The notes under the pieces: generated by a model
The model's input: the letters and a program-made list of their open reading frames with translations, nothing else
Database searches by the model: none
Told to the model about the DNA's origin: nothing
Part shown: one piece after another, positions 48,601 through 53,643 of the stretch
Numbering within the stretch: the first letter of the stretch is position 1
Layout of the letters: each line of letters starts with the position of its first letter
Made by a program: the position numbers and the translations under genes
NCBI GenBank assembly: GCA_903813345.2
Contig: CAIIXF020000006.1
Coordinates: 27,659,936-27,723,935, forward strand
Source: Owenia fusiformis
Lineage: Eukaryota > Annelida > Polychaeta > Sabellida > Oweniidae
Direction: 5' to 3'
Length of the DNA: 64,000 bases

Positions 48601-50591
48601 GAGAATCATTACATGCTATGCAAATCAGTAGCAAATCAAATTACCATAGCAACTGTAAAATGTTAACTTGTAGTCGTATATACATGAAAACATTATTGTT
48701 TTAGTTAGATATGTTTGTGGAAAACTTTTTGAATGACCCTTATACATTACGAGGAGAAAAATACAGTAAGACAAATTGATATTCAGGTAAAATCCTGTAT
48801 AATGAAACTGTTTTGTGGAACTGCTTGTCTTCAAACTGTGATTTGAAATCACCTGAAGTATCGACATCTTTGTGTTTTGTCATTCTAATACCTTTTATAC
48901 AAACATGTATTTGGTTCATAATTACAAAAAAACTAATTACCAAAGTTGATACTTAAAAATGAAGTTTGATATACATGTTAACTCCTTTTTCTCTTAAAAT
49001 AAATGTTTAAAAATTCAATTGTAAAAATCTCTAAAACAACCTCACCTCTTAAGGTCCAAATCTGCACCAATTTCAAAATCATTCTTGTTCCATATTTTAT
49101 CAATTTCAAAAGTTTTTTATTTTTAATTTCTTTAGTCCTCTATTTGGCACACCTGCCAAATCCTCAACTGAGAAGTCGGAGAAGAAACCTGAAAAATCCT
49201 CTGCTGCCAACAGTTCAAAGAAACCAAATGATAAGAAGTCCGAAAAGAAGAATGAGGATGATGTAAGTGTATTTGTACTAATTGTAGCATGAGTAAAGGA
49301 TTTAAGCCCTGTACTCAATGCATTGTGTACCGAATCATTCCTCTAATGTGTTGTTTTCAAATCTTTGCATGATCGCATAGCCGAAGTGCAAAGTTTAGGA
49401 AACAATGCTTGAGTGGAACTGCACTTTGTTAATATTCTGTTCTTAGTTTCAGAGAGCATTGAAAGAACATATAACTCTCTTCTAACTTTGCGATAAGATT
49501 TGAATCGAATTAGTTTTTCATTACTGAATTCAGTAATCTATTATTTTCTTCTGATTAACATAGTATAAGTACATGTATATTCATTCCACTTATATTTTAC
49601 AAGATTATTTAATTAACACTTTCTGAGAAAAAAATATTTAAACATGTAAAGTAATTTTTATTCTGCAGTATTAATTTCTATGATTTTATTTTATTTATTT
49701 TTATACAATGCTCTCAGAAGAAAAAGGTTTGCGTTATATTGTATTTTACTTTAAATATCATTCTGAATTACTTCTTGCTATCGTTATTATTGTACTTGTT
49801 CATCTTTAACAACTACTTTGACTGGCTATGGGTTTCAGAGGAAATCCACAAGGAAATCGAAAGAAGTTAAATATGTGTTCTCATCCATGTAACTTTGGTA
49901 ACAAAAGTTTGTAACTATGGTGACAACAGTTTGTAGCTATGGTGACAACAGTTTGTAGCTATGGTAACAATAGTTTGGGGTATAACAGTAGCTTAAGTAA
50001 CTATAGTAGCATAAATTGTTGTTTAAAGCTTGGTGCCAGTTGATTTTTAATGTTTCTTTATCAGACACTGCATTTGAGATTTGGAATTTTGGTAACCATA
50101 ACGTTGCTAAATTATTTGGCTTGACAGAAGTGGTATGACTTAAATAAGGGTTATGATGACATTGTCATTTCTTAATAAAATAAACTCCCCAAAGTATTGC
50201 ATACATATAAAGTTCAATCGAAACATGTGCCGTTAAGAATAATATACACTGTACCTTGTTAAATTCTATATAATGCATTCCGATATTTATTTGGAACATT
50301 GACATAGGAAAATCTAAGTACTCTTCATTAAAAGACTGCCTTTTATTTCATATTTGGTTTTTCATAGAGACGCTTCTCGTGGAAAGAAAACTGACATATT
50401 CGGCCGTTATAACTCCCAAAGTATATCAGATGCCCTTATTCAGTTCTGTATGGTTAGCTAGGCCATCAATTTTGCACTATGTCATATCATTGATTTGTGG
50501 ATTTATATTTTTCCAGGACCTGAAACCACAACCCCCTCCCCCATTGTTCGGAGATGATGATGACGACGATGATTTGGATTGGTTAAGTTAA
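3021..50591 (+). CDS. FKBP15: FK506-binding protein 15 (WAFL), 38 coding exons
   Basis: This gene is an FKBP15 orthologue. Vertebrate FKBP15 is an endosomal protein with a WH1 domain, an FKBP domain and a long coiled coil, and is reported to associate with FAM21 of the WASH actin-nucleating complex. The model here runs from [14 protein letters not shown] at 3021 to a TAA ending at 50591. All phases agree and the coding length is 5202 nt (1733 residues, about 500 longer than the vertebrate protein). The family hallmarks are visible in order: LFGMDKAS near the start, the WH1 and FKBP domains, NIQRLAQ, the coiled coil, VKKVMNQVF, and a C-terminal [19 protein letters not shown]. The extra length is mostly lineage-specific repeats between residues 1023 and 1572. 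Exon groups are detailed in the following entries. The identification is very secure, while individual exon edges rest on splice consensus only. Confidence 0.95.
6336..6482 (+). mobile_element. MITE fragment, GCCCGTAGCCAGG family
   Basis: A diverged copy beginning GCCTGTAGCCAGCTTTTGC and containing the family's internal GGTTCACT, TTGGCC and CACTTGAAAA blocks. The 3' terminal repeat is missing. Better copies are listed at 18.5, 23.05, 25.76 and 28.66 kb. Confidence 0.6.
7017..7904 (+). CDS. FKBP15: FKBP15 exons 7-9: FKBP domain
   Basis: The exons are 7017-7169, 7347-7415 and 7761-7904, all phase 0, encoding residues 155-276. They contain one FKBP-type peptidyl-prolyl isomerase fold. Measured against FKBP12 numbering, the ligand-pocket residues are largely present: Tyr26 in VKYTGW, Phe36-Asp37 in QEFDSN, Phe46 in FRFKLG, Val55-Ile56 and Trp59 in KVIKGWDEG, Tyr82 in MAYGAQG and Phe99 in LIFEIEVV. 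His87 appears to be replaced. Vertebrate FKBP15 has lost the Tyr82 segment, so this domain may keep drug binding or isomerase activity. That is an inference from residues alone. Confidence 0.93.
8288..13125 (+). CDS. FKBP15: FKBP15 exons 10-15: Pro/Gln-rich linker
   Basis: The exons are 8288-8449, 8641-8751, 9812-9989, 10332-10390, the 9-nt microexon 10969-10977, and 13035-13125, encoding residues 277-480. The low-complexity linker holds a conserved island, [20 protein letters not shown], matching the vertebrate segment that follows the FKBP domain. After it come runs of MAQP/QQQ (exons 12-15) and FQ-MYG-AGFQQQ around the microexon. The 1-kb intron 8752-9811 shows no feature. The 2-kb intron 10978-13034 carries a 196-bp MITE and two repeat relics. 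The exon edges have good consensus except that the microexon is supported by phase and splice sites only. Confidence 0.88.
10707..10864 (+). mobile_element. MITE fragment, GCCCGTAGCCAGG family
   Basis: A degraded member starting AGACCTGTAACCAGCTTT with the internal ATCACTTGAAAAGTGCTCA block. The 3' end is rearranged. Confidence 0.55.
10969..10977 (+). CDS. FKBP15: Candidate 9-nt microexon (Met-Tyr-Gly)
   Basis: ATGTATGGT lies between a pyrimidine-rich acceptor (TGTTCTCTATTTTAG) and the donor GTGAGTAT. It is in phase 0 on both sides, between exons ending FQ and beginning AGFQQQ, so skipping or including it keeps the frame. The vertebrate protein has a Tyr-Ala-Gly segment at the equivalent place (FQPYAGMQ). 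Microexons are typical of regulated splicing, often neuronal. RNA evidence would be needed to confirm use. Confidence 0.55.
11311..11506. mobile_element. 196-bp MITE with 5-bp target duplication
   Basis: The terminal inverted repeats CAGTGATCTCCCCAG and CTGGGGAGATCACTG are perfect over 15 bp. They are flanked on both sides by CTAGT. The interior repeats GCACCCACCTGA-type motifs and has no coding capacity. The superfamily is uncertain. Confidence 0.9.
11563..12010. repeat. Relics of two dispersed repeat families
   Basis: 11563-11860 resembles the foldback element at 14.43 kb (shared CCGACCTTGGGAGG and GTAGTGACATAAC blocks) but is strongly diverged. 11866-12010 is a copy of the TATGTCACCACC family, which also appears at about 4915-5068, 6796-6945, 29244-29395, 41222-41350 and 51319-51453. 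Its hallmarks are a TGTGGATGGTG centre and a GGTGGTGACATTTTGCATG end. Confidence 0.6.
13271..13392. repeat. 16-bp minisatellite (GAGAGGTGTTCTCTAA)
   Basis: Seven to eight near-perfect 16-bp units lie in the intron between the linker and coiled-coil exons. The array grew out of a longer dispersed repeat (13140-13400) with GGTGTTCAC-type motifs. Related sequence occurs at 14815-14980, 16855-17035, 19930-20110, 27560-27900, 31380-31620 and 37570-37730. Confidence 0.9.
13741..32101 (+). CDS. FKBP15: FKBP15 exons 16-26: long coiled coil
   Basis: The exons are 13741-13883, 14314-14415, 15207-15301, 15611-15713, 16279-16450, 20934-21070, 21262-21345, 28882-28953, 29463-29615, 30414-30506 and 31898-32101, encoding about residues 481-932. 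They begin with a proline-rich stretch, then [20 protein letters not shown], which matches vertebrate TEARQHNTEIRMAVSKVADK, and continue as heptad-rich helix. Other conserved blocks are [37 protein letters not shown] and [13 protein letters not shown]. The block ends in Ala/Thr-rich [10 protein letters not shown]. This region should dimerise the protein and extend from endosomes. Two long introns, 16451-20933 and 21346-28881, hold the four candidate alternative first exons. Two of these exons carry tandemly multiplied splice sites (13.87 and 31.6 kb). Confidence 0.92.
13871..14013 (+). repeat. 5 x 28-29-bp tandem repeat across a splice donor
   Basis: The unit ATGTATGGAAAAAGTAAGTT plus GTTTTGTA starts at 13871, 13899, 13927, 13956 and 13985. 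It includes the last 13 coding bases of exon 16 (CMEK) and the donor. GT positions at 13884, 13912, 13940 and 13998 keep GTAAGT, while 13969 has GTATGT. Using a downstream copy would add non-triplet length and lead to stops, so the first donor is expected to be the productive one. Confidence 0.93.
14425..14790 (+). mobile_element. Foldback element, copy 1
   Basis: This begins with a hairpin made from TTATGTCACTATCGTGGCATAT and its inverted partner near 14520-14543, and ends in CCCGCTGTCTTGTGTACA sequence. A second copy in opposite orientation lies at 17341-17728. The element begins about ten bases after the donor of the exon at 14314-14415, so it inserted at the very edge of the intron. Confidence 0.75.
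17341..17728 (-). mobile_element. Foldback element, copy 2 (inverted)
   Basis: An inverted copy of the 14.43-kb element with the same AAGACAGCGGGCCAATAT, GCTAACTTTCTGATTGG and hairpin blocks. The two copies, about 2.6 kb apart and in opposite orientation, could pair in RNA around the exons between them. Confidence 0.75.
18496..18672 (+). mobile_element. MITE, GCCCGTAGCCAGG family
   Basis: A full-length but diverged copy running from AGGCCCATAGCTAGC to CTATGGGCCTG. It has the internal GGTTCACATTTGACAA and CACTTGAAAAGTGCTCAGAA blocks. A 45-bp fragment of the same family lies at 19640-19683. Confidence 0.75.
19031..19142 (+). CDS. FKBP15: Candidate alternative first exon A: amphipathic N-terminus
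   Basis: An ATG at 19031 opens 37 codons plus one base up to a donor (GAAG|GTATGA). The exon ends in phase 1, exactly the phase needed by the next coiled-coil exon at 20934, giving [16 protein letters not shown]. The peptide begins [19 protein letters not shown]. Hydrophobic residues I5, W9, L12, F13, V16 and L17 fall on one helix face with Arg on the other, as in membrane-binding amphipathic helices. An in-frame TAA lies upstream at 18974. The Kozak context is weak. It could instead be a cassette exon or a chance open frame. Confidence 0.5.
19286..19400. repeat. 34-bp tandem repeat
   Basis: About 3.4 units of GGCAATAATCTTAAAAAGGC plus AAAAATCTAAAAAA, shortly after candidate alternative first exon A. 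No coding capacity. Confidence 0.9.
22966..23040 (+). CDS. FKBP15: Candidate alternative first exon B: myristoylated N-terminus
   Basis: An ATG at 22966 (G at -3, G at +4) opens 25 codons ending exactly at a consensus donor, GAA|GTAAGT, in phase 0. That matches the phase-0 acceptor of the next coiled-coil exon at 28882. The peptide starts [15 protein letters not shown]. Gly2 with Ser at position 6 fits the N-myristoylation rule, and Cys3 would add palmitoylation, as in G-protein alpha and Src-family N-termini. An in-frame TGA at 22942 argues against an upstream coding extension. The predicted product would be a lipid-anchored coiled coil lacking the WH1 and FKBP domains. A MITE begins about 12 bp after the donor. 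Transcription from here is inferred, not shown. Confidence 0.6.
23052..23267 (-). mobile_element. MITE, GCCCGTAGCCAGG family (inverted)
   Basis: Full-length copy with terminal repeats GCAGGCCCGTAGCCAGG and CCTGGCTACGGTCCC, in opposite orientation to the other copies. It includes a poly-C stretch. It begins about 12 bp after the donor of candidate alternative first exon B. Confidence 0.85.
24187..24473. mobile_element. Foldback MITE with about 120-bp arms
   Basis: The left arm starts CGCCTAACCATCGATAAGG and the right arm ends CCTTGTCGATGGTTAGGCG. The arms stay complementary through TACCGTAGTACACTTTA, ATGTCACTATTTAA and CAAAGACAATGA with few mismatches. The RNA would form a long hairpin. It lies in the intron between candidate exons B and C. 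Confidence 0.9.
24739..24955. repeat. About 100-bp tandem duplication
   Basis: Units beginning TAAGTGCAATTGTTTC at 24741, 24842 and (partial) 24939, nearly identical. Non-coding intron sequence. Confidence 0.9.
25444..25557 (+). CDS. FKBP15: Candidate alternative first exon C: transmembrane N-terminus
   Basis: An ATG at 25444 (G at -3, G at +4) opens 38 codons to the donor ACG|GTAATT. This is phase 0, again matching the acceptor at 28882. After [10 protein letters not shown] comes a hydrophobic span, [17 protein letters not shown], followed by ERSKEK. Acidic residues before and basic residues after the span predict the N-terminus outside and the C-terminus in the cytosol. The coiled coil would therefore face the cytoplasm. 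The frame is open upstream only to a TAA at 25345, and the upstream DNA (25179-25361) holds another protein-like but unrecognised open frame, perhaps leader sequence. Confidence 0.58.
25763..25976 (+). mobile_element. MITE, GCCCGTAGCCAGG family
   Basis: Full-length copy from AGGTCCGTAGCCAGG to CCTGGCTAGGGGCCTG with a long internal poly-C. It is located about 200 bp after candidate alternative first exon C. Confidence 0.85.
27206..27304 (+). CDS. FKBP15: Candidate alternative first exon D: transmembrane N-terminus
   Basis: An ATG at 27206 has an excellent start context (A at -3, G at +4) and an in-frame TAG at 27191. The frame runs 33 codons to CAG|GTACTT, phase 0, compatible with the acceptor at 28882. 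The peptide MEMMNN is followed by a hydrophobic span, [18 protein letters not shown], and then RRWG. The positive-inside rule predicts a cytosolic coiled coil. TATA-like sequences lie at 27162-27166 and 27184-27190, the first at a suitable distance for a start site near 27190. The peptide differs completely from exon C but has the same architecture. Confidence 0.6.
28663..28803 (+). mobile_element. MITE, GCCCGTAGCCAGG family (short)
   Basis: A copy with an internal deletion, from AGGCCCGTAGCCAGG to CCCTGGCTACGGG, about 80 bp upstream of the exon at 28882. Confidence 0.85.
29632..30135. mobile_element. 504-bp TIR element
   Basis: The inverted termini ACAGGCCTGTCAACT and AGTTGACAGGCCTGT are flanked on both sides by TAAC. 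The interior has GTCACGCA-type repeats, a poly-C run and GGTGTTCA motifs, and no coding capacity. Confidence 0.8.
30145..30235 (+). mobile_element. tRNA-derived SINE fragment
   Basis: ATGGCTCATTGGCAGAGCC resembles an RNA polymerase III A box region, and GGGTTCAATTCCC a B box with its paired stem. The order and spacing suit a tRNA head. It abuts the TIR element above. I do not see an intact tRNA gene. Confidence 0.5.
31606..31921 (+). repeat. 4 x 79-bp tandem repeat across a splice acceptor
   Basis: Units start at 31606, 31685, 31764 and 31843, spaced exactly 79 bp. Each contains the intron's pyrimidine-rich TTTTCACATTT stretch, the acceptor TTTGTTAG and the first 27 coding bases of exon 26 (YDNLRKQAQ). 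The last unit is the true exon start (31898). The first copy has a stop (YDKL then TGA). Copies 2 and 3 stay open for nine codons and end CAG|GTTTCA, so they could in principle act as 27-nt in-frame exons. Confidence 0.93.
32330..32899 (-). pseudogene. Non-LTR retrotransposon RT C-terminal remnant
   Basis: The - strand frame reads [19 protein letters not shown], a TGA at 32609-32611, then [33 protein letters not shown] and [11 protein letters not shown]. The arrangement (RFR-S-H-LAIETGR, then a CxxC...H...C cluster) is the familiar C-terminal end of LINE-type reverse transcriptase proteins of aquatic invertebrates. One in-frame stop interrupts an otherwise open 190-codon stretch. The 5' part (RT core, endonuclease) is not in the window. 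It lies antisense in the intron after FKBP15 exon 26. Confidence 0.75.
33263..36822 (+). CDS. FKBP15: FKBP15 exons 27-28: VKKVMNQVF block and acidic stretch
   Basis: The exons are 33263-33370 (phase 0 to 0) and 36660-36822 (ends in phase 1), residues 933-1022. The first encodes [19 protein letters not shown], conserved as VKKIMNQVFQSLRREF in vertebrates and predicted to be helical. The second starts ETTLRLTQQ and becomes a Glu-rich run ([17 protein letters not shown]), which is also acidic in vertebrates. The 3' half of exon 27 and its donor have been copied 30 more times directly downstream (33371-35470). Read-through into the array meets an in-frame stop (KVSIQT then TGA), so normal splicing must use the first donor or remove the array. 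Confidence 0.92.
33307..35470 (+). repeat. 30 x 70-bp tandem array copying an exon end and its donor
   Basis: After exon 27 ends at 33370, exactly 2100 bp follow as thirty 70-bp units (33371-35470). Each is a near-identical copy of the donor and first intron bases plus the last 60 or so bases of the exon. The exon itself supplies the founding copy (33307-33370). Nearly every unit has the strong donor AAG|GTAAGC (a few read AAT|GTGAGC). Shared variants (TCTCTTCTACA at about 33491, 34751 and 35381; the AAT-GTGAGC form at about 33790, 34980 and 35260) show that blocks of units were duplicated together. The unit is not a multiple of three and carries a stop. Confidence 0.95.
35589..36293. mobile_element. 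piggyBac-like MITE with TTAA target sites
   Basis: TTAA flanks both ends (35589-35592 and 36290-36293). The inner termini CCTTCTGCACTCC and its counterpart CCTTTAGCAGACC (reverse complement of the right end) are similar. TTAA duplication is the piggyBac signature. The 697-bp interior has no open transposase frame. It inserted about 120 bp after the 70-bp donor array. Confidence 0.7.
37168..45766 (+). CDS. FKBP15: FKBP15 exons 29-34: lineage-specific repeat region
   Basis: The exons are 37168-37275, 37433-37501, 38483-38584, 43753-44832, 45034-45195 and 45638-45766, all phase 1 to 1 (residues 1023-1572). Exons 29, 31, 33 and 34 each encode one copy of a module made of an acidic-hydrophobic lead (such as [12 protein letters not shown] or [13 protein letters not shown]), a Ser/Thr spacer and the signature [14 protein letters not shown]. 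Exon 32 carries the same module multiplied. Because every exon is symmetrical, modules can be added or skipped without breaking the frame. I know no named domain for it. It looks like disordered sequence with a repeated short motif, perhaps a multivalent binding peptide. The large intron 38585-43752 is filled with transposon and repeat sequence. Confidence 0.88.
38401..38482 (+). repeat. Duplicated splice acceptor before exon 31
   Basis: The segment CATTGTGTTACAG, TTATAGTTGAAGAG (acceptor at 38429-38430) is a diverged copy of TATTGTTTTACAG, TAATGGTTGAAGAAG at the true exon start (acceptor 38481-38482). Use of the upstream copy runs into a TGA, so it is probably a decaying duplicate. Confidence 0.65.
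38868..39830. repeat. About 145-bp tandem units, left arm
   Basis: Six units with GGCCATCTTGCATTCTGG cores near 38962, 39110, 39251, 39397, 39542 and 39690. Each also contains TTCACACATGTTACATGG and TAGATAAATCTTGTCATC. The inverted set is at 42860-43380. Similar wording (ATCTTGC, GTTCTAGAGCTGATTAAC) recurs at 46860-46925. Confidence 0.85.
40007..41082. mobile_element. Tc1/mariner-like element, 1.08 kb
   Basis: Near-identical inverted ends, CAGGGTGTCCTGAAAGTAAA and CAGGGTGTCCGGAAAGTAAA (reverse complement of the right end), continue through GATACAAAT. TA flanks both sides. The interior holds a decayed transposase on the - strand (next entry). The element is nested in the large inverted-repeat element. 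Confidence 0.88.
40330..40600 (-). pseudogene. Decayed mariner-like transposase fragment
   Basis: The - strand can be read in pieces resembling the C-terminal part of mariner-family transposases: a [11 protein letters not shown] stretch in place of the usual SPDLSPLDFFLW, followed by [14 protein letters not shown] in the place of the final conserved helix. Frameshifts and stops separate the pieces. It is not functional. Confidence 0.5.
41908..42237 (-). mobile_element. tRNA-derived SINE
   Basis: On the - strand, GGGTTGGCCTAGTGGTTAAGG forms an A box and GGTCTTGGGTTCAAACCCAGG forms a B box with its stem, about 60 bases apart, as in a tRNA with a variable arm. A tRNA-unrelated body follows, ending in a TAA-type microsatellite (TTATTATTATTATTA at 41909-41925 on the + strand). 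The tRNA head itself is unlikely to be a functional gene. Confidence 0.8.
43815..44732 (+). repeat. Six tandem 153-bp (51-aa) coding repeats
   Basis: Units start at 43815, 43968, 44121, 44274, 44427 and 44580, spaced exactly 153 bp. A diverged partial seventh unit follows from 44733. Each encodes [18 protein letters not shown], then [11 protein letters not shown], then [17 protein letters not shown] and a short DSKK-type link. Differences between units are few and often silent, which points to recent expansion or gene conversion inside a single 1080-bp exon. Length polymorphism between individuals is likely. Confidence 0.95.
46110..46925. repeat. 162-bp tandem repeat, five units
   Basis: Units with GGTGGCCATTTTGGATTTTC start at 46126, 46289, 46451, 46613 and 46775. 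The last degenerates into sequence shared with the 38.9-kb units. It fills most of the intron between exons 34 and 35. Confidence 0.92.
47334..50591 (+). CDS. FKBP15: FKBP15 exons 35-38: Lys/Asp tail and terminal LFGDD motif
   Basis: The exons are 47334-47396, 48334-48553, 49136-49262 and 50517-50591 with the TAA stop, residues 1573-1733. Exon 36 is a charged KKDDSKKDD-type run ending [15 protein letters not shown]. Exon 37 opens [11 protein letters not shown] and continues Lys/Ser-rich. Exon 38 encodes [22 protein letters not shown] plus a final Leu-Ser. The last motif is nearly identical to the end of vertebrate FKBP15, which anchors the whole identification. LFG followed by acidic residues also resembles the LFa motifs of FAM21 that bind retromer and CapZ partners, so the tail may bind endosomal machinery. 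Three PLFG motifs are present where the vertebrate protein has one. Confidence 0.92.
47420..47490. repeat. 20-bp tandem repeat
   Basis: Four units of GGGGAGGTTATAAGGAATAC, starting 24 bp after the donor of exon 35. It is probably slippage-derived. Confidence 0.9.
49718..49726 (+). CDS. FKBP15: Candidate 9-nt microexon (Lys-Lys-Lys)
   Basis: AAGAAAAAG sits after the acceptor CTCTCAG and before GTTTGC, in phase 0 between exon 37 (ends 49262, phase 0) and the last exon. Inclusion would add three lysines. The donor is weak, so this is tentative. Together with the next entry it could make a strongly basic alternative segment. Confidence 0.3.
49839..49892 (+). CDS. FKBP15: Candidate alternative basic 3' exon
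   Basis: Behind the acceptor GGTTTCAG, a phase-0 frame reads [17 protein letters not shown] and stops with TAA at 49890. Spliced after exon 37 (with or without the KKK microexon) it would replace the acidic LFGDD end with a basic, nuclear-localisation-like end. A weak internal donor, GAA|GTTAAA, would instead allow RKSTRKSKE to be inserted in frame before the last exon. Neither use is proven. Confidence 0.3.
   Translation, partial: RKSTRKSKEVKYVFSSM
49905..49980. repeat. 24-bp tandem repeat
   Basis: About three units of GTTTGTAGCTATGGTGACAA plus CA, immediately after the candidate alternative basic 3' exon. Confidence 0.8.
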
Positions 50592-51785
50592 ATGTGACAC
50601 TGATTCTGATTGGCTGGGCTAATTGTGATGCTCAGCTCTGATTCGTCAGGGATATCAACATGACAACTGATTGGCTGAGTTAATTTTGATGCTTAATTCT
50701 GATTGGCTGAGCTGATTTTGATGCTAGTTTTGATAAAGTATATCCAAGGGTCAAGGAAACAGTATAGCAACTATCTCAGACCCTACCTGCTGATGACGTA
50801 TCCTGGAACAAATACATTAAAAGATGCCAAATAGGCTACTCTATTTGGTGATACTACAAAGTGAACAAAAATAATATATATTGACAATTGTCATAAATAA
50901 GGATATAATCTAATTGGATGTAACTGGTACATATCACTGGAGACTAATAAACAAATATTACATAAATCTGTATATTCAATGTTTTTGAAATATCGATGCT
51001 ATATAATTTTGCTCATTGCAATTGGTGCCCATATATGGTATACTTAATACAAGATAATGTGATCATTCATTCCATCAAATATTTTTTGTATGCCCGTTGT
51101 ATGTGTTCATATTTTGCATAGTACAACGTCTTTTGCTCATAACTGCTTCCAACCCATCATGAATATATTTTATGATGAGTTAAACGTGTTTTGTTAATTC
51201 TTGCTTCTGCTCAAGCAGTATTTCATGACTAAAAATCTGACATGGACGCATTTCAAAAAACTGATACACAGGAACAAGGTAGTCTATTAAAAAAAATGTC
51301 ACTTACTACCAATTGATTTTTATGTCACCACCAAAAATGGTGACATGTTGTTATAGTCTCCACCTTTTTGTGGATGGCAGTTAGGGTTTGGTGGTTGGTG
51401 TTTGGTATTTGTAACAAATGTCAGGTGGTTACATTTTGCACGTTAATGCCTCATTTTCATTTTAATCCAATTTGTAGAAATTGTGAAGAGTTAGCATATT
51501 TTTGTTAGCAGGCTCTATTTTTGTTGTAAATAGTGTATATTTAGTCTGTATATTATGTCAATGTATACTGTATAATAACATATTACTACCGCATCATAAA
51601 TGCTTCATAAATGTGATTTAGTCAAATATGCAATCATGATCAATGTATTATTTTTGTATTCAGCATAAATGGAAATGGGATAATTAAATAACAGCTATTT
51701 ATATATAAATTGTAAGCAAAAACAACATTAATGCAATATTATGTAACACATTAAGTGTTGAAATAAAATATATATAAAATATTAT
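50592..51785 (+). other. FKBP15: FKBP15 3' UTR with poly(A) signals
   Basis: The AT-rich tail after the stop codon contains a canonical AATAAA at 51762-51767, followed by an AT-rich cleavage region. An earlier AATAAA occurs near 50947, so a short 3' UTR of about 0.4 kb and a long one of about 1.2 kb are both possible. A copy of the TCACCACC repeat family (51319-51453) lies inside the long form. Confidence 0.55.
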
Positions 51786-52674
51786 GATTGTATTTTTCTG
51801 TTATTCGGATATTAAAGAGAGAATCAGATCTAGCTAGCAGTCCAACAAAAAATTGTTTCAATTTTAGAATATTTCTGGCTCATGTCATTCCTTTTCATGT
51901 CTATTTTCTTAAAATCACCAAATCAATAAGTGCATCTTTTATTTCAGGAAAACTAAAGATATTTACAATAACGTATTATTTTTCTTTAAGAATGGTTACT
52001 ATTCTTATTATTTGGGAGAATTTAAACATTTTTACTTATTTTTGCACTTAGAATCCATTATAACTTCACCAATTTATAATATAGCGTGAATCTTTTGGGA
52101 GATATTGTATTTGAGATTGTAAGGAATAGATCGGTAGGTCAATTGTACATGTTGATTGTAATTTTTTCACCCCATAGATCTGATTCTGCCTTTAAGGTCC
52201 TTACTGTTGGAGTTTCGTTATGATTTATATGTTTGAGCAAAAACATTGTTTAAAATATCCTGGGGTTGAGCTAGGTTCAATTTTCAATTCTTTTTCAATT
52301 TCAATTTATTTCATAATTTTGGATATGATTTTATTAATTAGATGTATGTTAATGAGTGTAGTTGGTAAAAATGGCATTACGGACCAGTTGCCTTGTCATT
52401 TTCGTATACCTACTGAAATATCAACTGGTCCATTTAAACCTGTCAATGACCAGTAGACAGGTCCTTAGCTCAAGCCCTGATTACATCTGGAGAATGTGAA
52501 TTTGAATATTTCATTTTTGGACATTTTATGAGATTTTAAAGGGTATAATTCTTGTGCTGGATTTCCAAATTCTCATTTAATATGTGGATTATTTACCTTT
52601 TAAAATTGAAGCAAGTGCCAATCTCATCCTTCAAGCTCAATATGGAAAGAATTAAAATATCCTTTGACCAAGAA
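51786..52674. other. Convergent intergenic region
   Basis: AT-rich sequence between the FKBP15 poly(A) signal and the satellite at 52.68 kb. I see no credible gene. A short + strand open frame (52220-52456) has no recognisable content. Confidence 0.5.
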
Positions 52675-52812
52675 TGGCCCTAACGTGATCAAGGAAGGCC
52701 CTAACGTGACCAAGGATGGCCTTAATGTGACCAAGGATGGCCCTAACGTGACCAAGGATGGCCTTAATGTGACCAAGGATGGCCCTAACGTGACCAAGGA
52801 TGGCCCTAACGT
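52675..52812. repeat. 21-bp minisatellite
   Basis: Six to seven units of GACCAAGGATGGCCCTAACGT with C/T variants. It lies between the two convergent gene ends. Confidence 0.92.
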
Positions 52813-53021
52813 TTAATTTGGGGAAATTGAAGATGGCCGAGATTGCATGAGAGTTATGTAATGTAAACTGATCTCAATAATCTCTATTGAACCTACATAT
52901 CATATTTCAAAACAAATCCCATTGCTCAGCCTTCATGAAATTGTGATACCATATTTCATGTTTTTCGTTCCCAGTAAAAAAAAAACTCAACACAACGCAG
53001 TTTTCCACTAAAATCCCAAGT

Positions 53022-53027
53022 TTTATT
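53022..53027 (-). terminator. Candidate poly(A) signal of the - strand gene
   Basis: TTTATT on the + strand gives AATAAA on the - strand, in a GTGAAATAAAACTTGGG context followed by T/G-rich sequence. It is the best-placed signal for the gene whose last coding exons lie at 56.97-57.74 kb, which would give a 3' UTR of about 4 kb. Confidence 0.4.
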
Positions 53028-53439
53028 TCACATGTCTGGACTAGAGCTACACGAGCTAGTAACCATGGTTACAGTATAGATATAAACACACCCCATCATA
53101 TAAAGAACTGATCTAGATCAAATACATTGTCTAGAACAAATTTACTACCTAACAGATAGAATATTGTGTCAATCCAACATGTAATGATAAAAATATATAT
53201 AGGCTATAATTCAATCTCTAGATAAAAGATTTTCTATGTCATTATCTAGGCCAAATATCATTGATCTAGCGTAGTTCTTTACATAGATGAAGTTTAACTT
53301 AACTATAAAGAAATTCATCACCAAAACCAGCTTTTTCTATTTTTTACATGAGTTGAAATTTTATCAATTTAAGCCAATTTTTACATTATGGGTCAAATTT
53401 AAAAACCCATAAATTAACATATGAAACAAAACCTGTCTG

Positions 53440-53643
53440 CTATTCACATATGATTTCACAAATCATGACATCACCATGGGAATATTCCTCACTTAAAATT
53501 GTGCCACTTTGAAAAAATATGAAATTCCCGTCACCCGTAGCATCCAGCCTGAGGAAATATTCACCATGACGTAGGTCATGACGTCTCATTGGCATATTAT
53601 CATGGGATAGATAGAGGCAATCAGAATCTAGAAGAACCCGCAT
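53440..53643 (-). other. Unrecognised 67-codon open frame
   Basis: The - strand reads MRVLLDSDCLYLSHDNMPMR through HGEYFLRLDATGDGNFIFF to a TAG. Composition is protein-like and richer in GC than the flanks. An acceptor-like AACAG lies just upstream, but a TAA directly follows it in this frame. It may be a decayed exon or a chance frame in the 3' UTR. I cannot name a family. Confidence 0.3.

Noticed and set aside
50368-50517. Extra exon reading [18 protein letters not shown] before the last exon
   Set aside because: The needed phase does not follow from exon 37, other frames meet stops, and donors are weak. Kept out of the gene model.
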